A DNA stretch of 64,000 nucleotides, from positions 1-64,000 of the forward strand of contig JADHYX010000059.1 in the NCBI GenBank assembly GCA_027604685.1, given 5' to 3'. The stretch is from Lobulomyces angularis. Taxonomy: Eukaryota; Chytridiomycota; Chytridiomycetes; Lobulomycetales; Lobulomycetaceae. The notes beneath the pieces were generated by a model. The model saw only the letters and a list, made by a program, of their open reading frames with translations. It was not told the DNA's origin and made no database searches. The first letter of the stretch is position 1. The number at the start of each line of letters is the position of its first letter. Both the position numbers and the translations under genes were made by a program. Below, piece by piece: positions 33,433-42,205 of the stretch.

Positions 33433-34480
33433 AACTGTTTTTTTAAATCAGAACTAAATGTTAGAATATAACACACTGTTACACAAATAGTAATTTACGA
33501 AAAAAAATAGAAATAAAAAAGAAAATAACAAAAAGGAATCAAAAATTAAAATTCAGTTGAATTGAAAATTAAGTTAGAAATACAAATGGTATTGGTTTAA
33601 ACCACTGTAAGTGCCACAGTCCTTTACGCCAAAGATGCAATCCAGTTAATAATACCAAACAAAAACTTTGTTTAAAACAACAGTGGAAACACTAGCCAGC
33701 AACTATAAGAGTTAACATTTTATACATAATGAAACTGCAAAACACTTAAAAATTACATGATATTTTGTAGTGCAAGATACAGATCATACTAGGTTTTCTG
33801 AAACCATGCCTATTTTTCCATACCATTCAACTACAAAACAATTTTGAAGTAAACACATCTGTATATAAAAAAAAAAAAGATTGGCTATTTGATTGAAATC
33901 TAATCTACGCAATTATACTGGTATAAATTCACCGCAAAACAGCCTCGTTCTTCGTTAGCAAATTTTAGAGATACAAAAAAAAAAAAAAAAGAACATTTAA
34001 AAAACAAAAAAAAAACCATAAGCATTATAAGAATAAACTTAACTTAATAAATGAATGTTGTAGATTATTTTTTTTTAACTTTTTTGGTTTTTGGAGCCAC
34101 CGAAGCCACATACGCCATTAGTGTTATTCGCGCCACAAATTGCGCCGCTTTTCCCATCCATCATTTTGCAACTAAGTGAGTTTGTGAATATATTAATCAG
34201 TTCCTTGAATCATTCCAGAATGGATCATCAAGTCATCATCAGTGACGAAAAAAAAATGTAAGAAGCTGCGAATTAAGACACACGGGCTGAGGATCACGTT
34301 AGGGTTTCGTACGACCTGATTTTAATTAAAAAAACCCTAAAGGACCCAATTCCGAAGGACGGATTGAGAAAACGCCGCCAAAAGCAAGCCCTAGCAGTGA
34401 GGCTGGCAAAAAGCAAAAAATCAACACAGCGAAAAATTAAAATTAAAAACTTTTATTTTTCAAGAGTAAAAACCTTTAGG
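33433..34480. other. Long upstream region of the homeodomain gene
   Basis: About 1.05 kb without a gene. The distal part is AT-rich with A-runs (33870, 33976, 34006). From about 34080 to 34400 the sequence becomes clearly richer in G+C (GCGCCACAAATTGCGCCGC, CACGGGCTGAGG) and carries an inverted telobox pair (listed separately). I read 34080-34480 as core promoter plus 5' UTR. Confidence 0.5.
34299..34340. promoter_or_regulatory. Inverted pair of telobox-like motifs upstream of the homeodomain gene
   Basis: TTAGGGTTT (34299-34307) and AAACCCTAA (34332-34340) face each other 24 bp apart, about 140-180 bp before the start codon. In fungi such TTAGGG-type boxes are bound by Tbf1/Teb1-like Myb factors at promoters. 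Motif-level evidence only. Confidence 0.35.
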
Positions 34481-36375
34481 ATGGATTCTAGCTCTACCTC
34501 TACCACTTCTACTGCAAATCCTACTCCAATCCCATCTGCAAATTCTACCCCAACAGCCAGTCTTGCTTCAAGCAACAACTCCTCTGTCAACCACCTTGAC
34601 AATCTTGCAAATACCAATTCTATAGAGTCTTTTTTTAAACCTTCTTCTCCGCTTACTAATGAATGCAGCAACTTTTTAATTAACCTCCAACAGAAGGACA
34701 ATAAATCTGATAATGAGCAACAAATTGACGACCAGAGGAAAAAATCAATATCTGTTGATTCTATCGACACTGCTAATCAAAAGAAACGTACTAGGGCTTC
34801 TCCAGATCAGCTAGCCATATTGGAAGATACATTTTTGCAAAATACTTCTCCAAATGCTAAAATGAGAGAAATGTTAGCTGAAAAACTTTCCATGAATGAA
34901 AGGTCCATTCAAATTTGGTTTCAAAATCGTAGAGCTAAAGTAAAACTTTTACAAAAAAGAGCTCAGAGTACTAATGGCGCCACTAATCAAAGAATGTTTC
35001 AGCCAAATTTTGCTTTTCCTAATCAACCACCGTTCAATTCTCAACGATCAAATTCCATTGATTTCAACAATTATAGTGGAATAAGAAATGGTAAATAAGA
35101 AAAAAGAATTTTTTTTTTTTTTAATTGACGTGTGTAGGGCTTTCACAAAAACCACCTAATGGCATTATTTCAGGTTCACTTTTACTTTCAACTGATACAT
35201 TGAGCATTGGAACTTGGCGCAGAGTAGCATTAACAAATGATGATTTGTTGTGCTCAGTTAGTTTATCAGAATCCTTAATTAGATGGCAAATTGTTGAATC
35301 CTCAAACAGATTTAAGTTAGAATTTCCGATATCCTCTATTATTTCTATTAGCTTAGAGACGGTTGACCCTACTCAGCTACAAGGTCAACTCTCTGTAGAT
35401 TTATTGCAAGCTCCGCAATTCTTTATGGAAGTTAATAATGGACAAGGAATTGTTTGGACTCAGTGTAGAGATTTTACTGAGGGTCATCAAGCTACTTCTA
35501 TTTTTCAACATGTATTGACTGGACCATTAAATTCTTTAAAAACTGAGCTACTCTCTCTAATGAATGCTGATCAATACTTTAAACACATTATCCATATAAA
35601 TACTCCAATTTCAAGTGGTTCCTTAAACAGTGTCTCAAGTTTGAAGCGGCCCTCCCTTAGTTCTGGTTCACCTATAGATGAATTGACAGCTTTTAACATG
35701 CAGAGAAGAGGTTCTTGTCCAGCTACAATTTTTGACGTCAATTCTCCTAGTTTCAAATTACGCAGAGGTTCGATATTAGATCATCCTTCTCCATTAACGG
35801 AAGCAACAAATTTGGACTTTGATTCACCTATTATGGGATCACCATTAAATTTACCATTAACACTTTCTCCTTCAAATCCAAGCATGATGTTTTCCCCGAA
35901 TCTAGATGCAGCATTTAATCAATTACATATGTTGGAAGATTTTAATTTGGACCATAATTTTAATTCACCAAATAGTAATTTTAAAAATAAGCAACATCAA
36001 AATTTTAATAATATACAGCAACATTTAGTTAGTAACAGTAATACCGTTAGTAATACCACAAATTGTAAAAACAATGAAATGAACTCAAATAACAACTTCA
36101 ACATCAATTTACATAGTGTCAATAATAATAATAATAATAATAACTTTCAAGGAATGTTGGATGTAAATATTGGTTTAAATAATGTTTCTGGCAACCCACA
36201 GCAAGTGCACCCTGCTCAACAAGATGGCCAACAAACTAAAAAAGAAGTTAACGCAGATGGTACTACCAGTGCTGGAAACGGGGCGTTACCTAATACTGAC
36301 TTTCTTTTTGATATTGCCCAGTTTTTAGATTCTACTTCAGAAATGGGGTTTAATGATAATTTAATATCTGTGTAA
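34481..36375 (+). CDS. Fungal homeodomain transcription factor (Phx1/Pho2-like)
   Basis: Start ATG 34481 (MDSSSTSTTSTANPTP); the frame is open further upstream but only with a TTG. After a Ser/Thr/Pro-rich leader comes a homeodomain at about residues 100-160: KKRTRASPDQLAILEDTFLQ ... MNERSIQIWFQNRRAKVKLL, with the recognition-helix WFQNRR intact. One intron (35091-35137). The second exon carries a conserved fungal region (LSIGTWRRVALTNDDLLCSV, FKLEFPISSIISISLE, QAPQFFMEV, GHQATSIFQHVLTG). The C-terminus is disordered with Asn runs from (AAT)n near 36121-36142 and ends in an acidic/aromatic segment (FLFDIAQFLDSTSEMGF) that could be an activation domain. The post-homeodomain region is what ties it to the fungal family. 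Confidence 0.9.
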
Positions 36376-37032
36376 TATGATGAGGTTTAACGAATATATA
36401 TTTTTATTTGGTATTTTCAGATGAATTTTTATTCTATTTTTTTTTTTTTTTGTGGGAATTAATTTTGTGAAATAAGGATGGAAAAATAAAATCAAGTATT
36501 TATTTTTTTTTCTTTTTTTTAGATGTAAAAAAAATTTTTTTTTCGTTTTTGTTTATTAGGTATATACATATATTTTTTTTTCTACCTTTTATTTTTATTT
36601 TTTCTTCCTTTTTTTTTTTTTTTTCATTTTTTAAACTAACTTTTTATAAAATTATTAAAAAATTATAAAATCAAAGTCTTCAAAAACTTGTTTTATATAT
36701 TTTAATTTTTTCTACCTTTTTGTTTATTTTTTTTTTATTTTTTTTTTTTTTTTACAAACTTTATTTTTATTTTTAAAATTTAAAATTCAAGGACCAAGGG
36801 GAACAAAAATTTTAAAAAAATTTTATTAAACTATTAAAAAATCTTGATTAAAATATAAGGAGAAAAAGAACAAGATAAAATAAATTAATAATTAAAAAAA
36901 AGTTTGTTTGAAAAAAGAAAGAAAAGAAAAAGTCATTTTGAAAAGAGTTACTATTGTTCCTAAAATTGGAAATATCAAAAAAAAATTAAAAGAATGAGTA
37001 TTTTTGTGTATACCAAATTAAAGAAAAGATTT

Positions 37033-37195
37033 GTTATGCATTTCATGGATTATTAGCATTAAAGTTATAAGTCATTATGCTGTATTAATTAAAAAGTTTA
37101 ACATATGAAGTGGTTATAAAATAATCTAAAGGTTAATATGTAATGCCTATATACTAACCAATTAATTAAAAAACAAATGTTATAAAACCTTTAAC
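37033..37195 (+). repeat. Diverged direct repeat, copy A
   Basis: Begins GTTATGCATTTCATGGATTA and ends TATAAAACCTTTAAC. It shares the start, TTAATTAAAAAGTTTA, TTATAAAATAATCTAAAG, TATATACTAA and the end, in the same order, with 37331-37520. Confidence 0.65.
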
Positions 37196-37330
37196 ACGTT
37201 TGTCAAGTAAACAAAATTGATTAATAATTAATTGCAGCTAAAGATATTATTGACAACTAATTCAGATTTTAAATAACTAAAAAATTCCGACTTGCATAAA
37301 ATCGATATACCCAGAAACTGCAATAATGCT

Positions 37331-37520
37331 GTTATGTTTTTCGTGGATTATTAATATTATAGTCTAAAGTCGTTATAAAATAATCTCTATTAATTAAAAA
37401 GAATTACTAAGTTTAATACCTAAAGTCGTTATACAATAATCTAAAGATTATTGTGTAACGACTTTTAGATTTATATACTAAAACTAATTAATTAAAAACA
37501 AATATCGTAAAACCTTTAAC
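37331..37520 (+). repeat. Diverged direct repeat, copy B (abuts tRNA-Arg)
   Basis: Begins GTTATGTTTTTCGTGGATTA and ends GTAAAACCTTTAAC, 8 bp before the tRNA gene. Longer than copy A because the motif AAAGTCGTTATAMAATAATCT occurs twice here (37364-37384 and 37422-37442), the second time as one arm of a palindrome. Confidence 0.65.
37422..37465. repeat. Near-perfect palindrome, 21-bp arms
   Basis: Arms 37422-37442 and 37445-37465 are reverse complements with one mismatch, separated by AA. The RNA would form a long hairpin; the DNA could extrude a cruciform. It lies 64 bp upstream of tRNA-Arg(ACG), inside repeat copy B. Confidence 0.85.
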
Positions 37521-37528
37521 AATGCTAT

Positions 37529-37601
37529 GGGCCTATGGCCTAATGGATATGGCGCTTGACTACGAATCAAGAGATTCCAGGTTCGACCCCTGGTTGGCTC
37601 A
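37529..37601 (+). tRNA. trnR-ACG: tRNA-Arg (anticodon ACG)
   Basis: Identical over all 73 nt to the minus-strand gene at 28350-28422 (loop CTACGAA, T loop TTCGACC, discriminator A). It is followed at once by a T run (ATTTTTTTAT), a normal RNA polymerase III stop. Confidence 0.95.
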
Positions 37602-38217
37602 TTTTTTTATAAAAATATCTGTGACAGCATTAGAATTTAAATTTATAAAAAAAATATGTTGGGAATATTATTAATTTCATCAAAAATATTTATTTATATT
37701 AAAATGTTTTTTTAATTAAAAAATAAAAAATAGGATAATTTTTATTGTTCTAAAATAAAATTTCTTATCTTAGTTCAAAGAAAAAAAAAGGCATACTTTT
37801 TACAAATAATCAAATACAAAACCATCATAAAAAACTAGTTTCTCGTTTTGTTACCAAATTTAAATTTTTGGATGTTGATTAATTGTAAGGAGATCCAGAG
37901 AAAAAATATTTTATTTATTCATAATTTACTTACCAAATTGTATGCATAAAAAAATATCTTTTATTTTTTCTATAAACACAAACTTTATTTTTTTACTATT
38001 ATTAATTTAAAAAAAAACTAATTGAAGTAGAAAAACAAACTGATAAAAAACAAGATTTACTAAATGAAGAAAGAGCATAAATGATAAAAAAAAAAATAGA
38101 AGAAAAAATAAACTGCTATTAACATGGTATTTGAAAAGTTTTTCTTTTTTTTTTTTAGTGTGTATAAAGTGAATTTTGATGATATGATTAAAAAAAAAAA
38201 TTTTTTTTCCATAACTT
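37602..38217. other. Intergenic region between tRNA-Arg and BTG/Tob gene
   Basis: About 600 bp of very AT-rich DNA, likely including the long 3' UTR of the BTG/Tob gene. Open frames in this stretch are low-complexity. Nothing recognised. Confidence 0.45.
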
Positions 38218-38713
38218 TTAATATACTTCGCTTGTAGCATATGTTGTTGAAGAAACATTACGCTGAACATATGTAGTAGAATATGGATTTTGATTAAAAG
38301 CTTGCTGTGGTTGTTGATGTTGCTGAGATTCATAAATGGTAGTAACATAACCATAATCGGAAATTTTGTAACTAACACAATGAGGGTCAATCCACAAAAC
38401 TAAATCAGAAGGAAAATACAAGTTGATGTCAGCAATTCCATTTAATGAGGCAGCTGTTAAAAGACATTCGTCGACAATAGGATGATGAAAGGATATAGCC
38501 TAATAAAAAAATAAAAAACTATTAATAATTAAAATAATAATTTTTTACCCTAAAACCATTGCCTAATAAAGGATACTGCTCACACCAATGGTTTTTGAAT
38601 TTATTTTCTAGTAAATCAAAAAGCTCTTTTTTAAATTTATTTATGTTTAATGAAGTGTTGGATTTGAGGTAAGATGCGATGAAGTTAACTGCAGAATTTA
38701 GTTCTTGATGCAT
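38218..38713 (-). CDS. BTG/Tob anti-proliferative domain protein
   Basis: BTG/Tob proteins bind Caf1 deadenylase (Ccr4-Not) and promote mRNA decay. ATG 38713 (MHQELNSAVNFIASYLKSNT), box A motif KNHWCEQYPLLGNGFR, then an intron of about 45 nt, then AISFHHPIVDECLLTAASLN, box B region LYFPSDLVLWIDPHCVSYKI and DYGYVTTIYE. The BTG domain fills the first about 115 residues; a short Gln/Ser/Tyr-rich tail follows. One domain, two exons, stop 38218. Without an obvious PAM2 motif it is closer to BTG1/2 than to Tob in layout. Confidence 0.88.
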
Positions 38714-39584
38714 GGTAGATATTTATATATTTTATTATTTTATTTTTTTTAGTGAAAAAATATGAATTAAAAAAAATTGCAAAAACAAGAGATTAAAACA
38801 ACGATTTTTTTTTTTTTAAAAAAAGTTTTTTTGCTTTTATAATTTGCGGGTGGATCAAAATTTGTGTAACATCGAAAATAGAAGGCTCAAAGGCTGGAAA
38901 TTTGTTGGTTGCGCCACGAAATTGGCAAAAAAACTCAAATTTCCTAGATGAAAAATTGAAGTTGCAAGACAATTTGAAGTTCGTTTTTTCCAATTAATTT
39001 CGCACCGTTTTGTTTGCGTTTCCCTACACAGTGGGCGCTGAGCCGGTGTATGCCAATTTAAGCCAATCTACCGATCCCTGCCCCCGCCTCTTGCCACAGC
39101 TTCTAATTTTTTTAAGTTTCTTGGCTTCAACTTGCCCAATCATTGCGCGATAGAGTCACTCACGAATCATGTAAATCTTCTAAGTCGCCAAAATACTGTT
39201 ACTCAAAAAATCTAACTTGGCCGTCATCAAGTGAGCTGACTTGAAATTTTTGTGTTCATTCTTGTTGACTGAAAAAAGGTAAGAAATTCCTAAAATATTA
39301 TACTGATATTATATTGCATATCTTTTAAAAATTTATGACTCTACCAATATAATTTAATTTTTTTTTTTTTTTTTTTTTTAAAAATAAGATAAATAAGTTA
39401 ATTAAATCTATGGAAGTGAAAAATTATGAAAAAAAAATAACTGAAAAGGAATTTACTTGATACTGACAGTTATTGATAAATATGTATCCAACTTCTTCAA
39501 ACATATGAAATTATGCAAAAATTAAAAAAATAAACATTTTGTTCCTCCCATCAAAAAGACTTCACCAAATGTTAAAAAAGCATT
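38714..39584. other. Intergenic region with a local G+C-rich island
   Basis: About 870 bp. 38990-39260 stands out from the surrounding AT-rich DNA (for example CAGTGGGCGCTGAGCCGGTG, GATCCCTGCCCCCGCCTCTT). It ends with AAAAAAGGTAAGAAA at 39278, which would be a good plus-strand splice donor. It could be the BTG promoter/5' UTR, or an unannotated non-coding transcript. A 22-nt T run lies at 39358-39379. An open minus frame at 38793-38993 is not supported. Confidence 0.5.
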
Positions 39585-40350
39585 TTAAACAAAAACACTA
39601 AAGCTTAGAATAAATTTTTCTTTAAATAATTCATAAAATCCTTCTTCATTACAATTACTAAAAACCTCATCAAATTCTACTTCACAATAATAACCTGTAC
39701 TGTAATTACTCTGCTTACTAAATTTTTGTCGTTTATTCTCATTTTCTGTATTGTTATGTAAATTTTGATAATTATTTTCATTATAATACGATCGATTTTG
39801 ATTCTCATGAATTTGCTATTTTTTTAATTAACAACTTCAGTACGAGCAAAATAAAAATAGTTACCTTTCTATAGCTGATGTTGAAATACTCATCATCTCC
39901 AGTTGTATCTATACTTGAATACTTTAAAACTTCAGTATTATTTCTATCAAAATAACATCCAGCATTTCCTTCCTTACAAATAGTTTTTTTTTTTTTGTTA
40001 ACTTCACTAAATGCAATCGAGTTTAATCTTTTACTGAAGTTATTAAAAATTATCTTCTTTTTTGATTTTAGCCAATTGTAGTTATACTTTTTAAGTTCAT
40101 TGTCACGCTTTAATGTTGTTTTGAACCGTCCAATAATAAAATTTGTTGAATTTTCCAAATTGTCTTCAAATAAATAATTATTTGCTAACTCTAGTCTATC
40201 ATCGTCATCGAATAGTAGAGGTTCGTTTAAAAACATGTCTTTCGTTACTAAACATTTCGTTAGTACAACATCGTTGCTATGACTAATTTCATTTTCTTGA
40301 TTGTAATTTTTTACATCCTCCACAGTGATTTCCTCCCAGTCAGCACTCAT
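39585..40350 (-). CDS. Protein of unknown function (about 235 aa, two exons)
   Basis: ATG 40350 (MSADWEEITVEDVKNYNQEN). The first exon runs to SYRK, then an intron of about 45 nt (GTAACT...AAATAG), then QIHENQNRSYYNENNYQNLH and a C-terminus with an acidic/aromatic segment (YYCEVEFDEVFSN...FYELFKEKFIL), stop 39585. Acidic N-terminus, Lys-rich middle (KYNYNWLKSKKKIIFNNFSK), Asn-rich linker. No domain recognised; composition suggests a nuclear protein, but that is inference only. Confidence 0.6.
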
Positions 40351-40849
40351 TTTTTTTCAAAAAATATTTTAAATTACAATTTTATTTTTTTTTTTTTTTT
40401 TTTTTTTGACATAATTTTTTTTATCTACTTTATCAGCTGCTTCTTTCAAATTTTAGCCACTTTGATGCAATTTTTTACCTAACACGAAAACCAAAAAAAA
40501 ATGGTTTAAATTAACAGTGTTAGCACAGAATAAAAGAAAACTGGTAAGTCTTACTCATTTTACGCTGTTTTAGTTTTTCATCTATCAGAGTGCAGGCAAG
40601 TAGGTCTTCGTTTTTGAGACTATTGACGGACACTCAAATTCAAAATTTTTTTTTTGAGTTCTATTATTTCATTAAAACATTAAGTAATTATTAAATCTAG
40701 CTGTTCAAATTTTTTCTTAATCGCATAGTGATATGCACAAACAAACTTTAAGTTATATACATTCAAAAATTAAATAAATAAATAAATAAATAAAAACTAT
40801 TAAAAACAGAGGAAAAAGTTTCTTTTTTAATTAGAATATTAACTGTTTT
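40351..40849. other. Intergenic spacer with long poly-T and AAAT microsatellite
   Basis: About 500 bp: a 24-nt run of T (about 40384-40407), then mixed AT-rich sequence, then an (AAAT)n tract of about six units at 40768-40795. No gene recognised. Confidence 0.55.
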
Positions 40850-41822
40850 TCAATTATTCCAAGTAATTGTAAAGTGGGATTCTTCTATTGTAAAATTTTC
40901 AATAGAATTAAAGAATTCAAACATGTTATCCCTTATTAATTTTCCAGATTCTTTGTATACATTTGAAGTATTAAATTGAATTTCAGAATTTTTAATAAAA
41001 TTATGATTTTTCATCAACAATTTTTTTTTCTTTTTTTTTATAACTCTGTAGTTGCTAACAATCAACTCTTCATCAGGATTATAGTTTCTGTTTTTTTCAG
41101 TTTCTGCAAATAAAAATTCATTTATAAATAAATTTCTGTAATTATTGAAGCTTGCGATGTTTGAAATGATTAAATCTCCTAAAATCAATTTACAAAAACT
41201 GAAAAATAAAATTAAGTAATTTGTATAAATTAAAAGATTCAATATTATCTTTACTTTATAATAGATTTTGTAGCAATTCAATATTTAAAAAAATATAAAA
41301 AACCATTTGCTCACCTTTTTGAAGTGTTTAGTACATTGGTATGAAAGTTTAAGATAGAATATGTTTTCCTTATAGACTCTGGACTAAAATAAATAAAAAA
41401 AAAAAATTTTTTTTCTTTAAATAATTACGAAAAATGAAAAAAACAAAATAAAAAAAAACTGTTTTTTTAATTATTTACTTTTGATCCAAAAAAAAGCAAA
41501 TGCCATCAATTAAAATTAAAATTTGCCCTTCTTCTTTTATCTCTAGAAACTTTTGCAGTAAAATATCCAAACTTTTTAAGTACACAACTTTTATTAAACT
41601 CAGATTAAAGTTAAGAGTAGAATTTTTATTTTTTGTTAATTGCTGTAATGAAAGTTTTGGTGGATTTTGGGTAAAGTTAAATTTATCTGAGCAAGTAAAA
41701 AAGTGAACCTTTGTATTTGATTCGGTAGAGTTATTATTTTTTTCCAACGTCTCCAATGCACATTCAAAAAGAAATGACCTAATCTCCCCAGGAGTTTCGG
41801 CAAAAATTTGAGTCATTGTCAT
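40850..41822 (-). CDS. Possible RecA-fold protein (RAD51 paralogue / SWSAP1-like), tentative
   Basis: ATG 41822 (MTMTQIFAETPGEIRSFLFE), stop 40850, three exons, about 250 residues. The opening reads like a decayed Walker A region (AETPGEIRSFLFECALETL, where GxxxxGKS/T would be expected). A strand VHFFTCSDKF follows. LKSLDILLQKFLEIKEEGQI and ILILIDGICFFLD look like a helix plus Walker B strand. Exon 2 (SPESIRKTYSILNFHTNVLN) and exon 3 (CKLILGDLIIS...) continue in a RecA-like strand/helix order. Size and order fit Shu-type mediator ATPases such as SWSAP1. The similarity is weak and by eye; the gene itself is better supported than the name. Confidence 0.45.
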
Positions 41823-42205
41823 TATTTTTTTAAAAAAAAAATTCTATGTGTGTGACACAACATCTAACCAAATTTCCCAATTCAATACAATTTAAAATAG
41901 ACTCTACTTATCATGAAGGAAATTTACTGAATTTAGCCAGAATTAAAATGGATGCAATTAAATAAACTTAGCGAAGGTATCATTCACGTAGCATTTAGCA
42001 GCAACTTCGGGCTTTGAGCTGCAGCACCATTTGAAGAAAAATAGTGAACCTTCCCCTGGCGAGTGCATCAATTTTCAGTTTAAACACAATCAAACGCTCT
42101 CAAGTTTGTCAATTATAGTAGCTGTCAAAAACAACTGAGGGTTTTAAAAACCCTTTTCAGGTTGTACTACCATTTCAAATTTATTTTATTTTTTTTGGTT
42201 TGATC
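41823..42205. other. Upstream region of MIF2, locally G+C-richer
   Basis: About 380 bp between divergent genes. 41960-42170 is richer in G+C (CAGCAACTTCGGGCTTTGAG, CCTTCCCCTGGCGAGTGC). A small inverted repeat GGGTTTT-A-AAAACCC lies at about 42140-42154, 50-65 bp before the MIF2 start. Probably a compact bidirectional promoter. Confidence 0.5.

Larger units (their letters stand above)
36376..37528. other. Intergenic region: poly-T field, then diverged repeats before tRNA-Arg
   Basis: About 1.15 kb. 36430-36780 is dominated by long T runs, the 3' end of the homeodomain gene. 36780-37030 is A-rich. 37033-37520 contains two diverged direct repeats and a strong palindrome (listed separately), ending 8 bp before the tRNA. 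No protein-coding signal. Confidence 0.55.

Noticed and set aside
34364..34480. N-terminal extension of the homeodomain protein (MRKRRQK...)
   Set aside because: The extension would begin with a TTG, not ATG, and lies in the G+C-rich leader; ATG 34481 gives a sensible Ser/Thr-rich start.
38793..38993. 66-codon minus-strand frame upstream of the BTG gene
   Set aside because: Begins inside the G+C island and ends in a poly-Lys run from a T tract; probably 5' leader sequence of the BTG transcript. No homology recognised.
40768..40795. AAAT tandem array considered as CRISPR-like or origin repeat
   Set aside because: Simple tetranucleotide microsatellite without spacers; the organism is eukaryotic.
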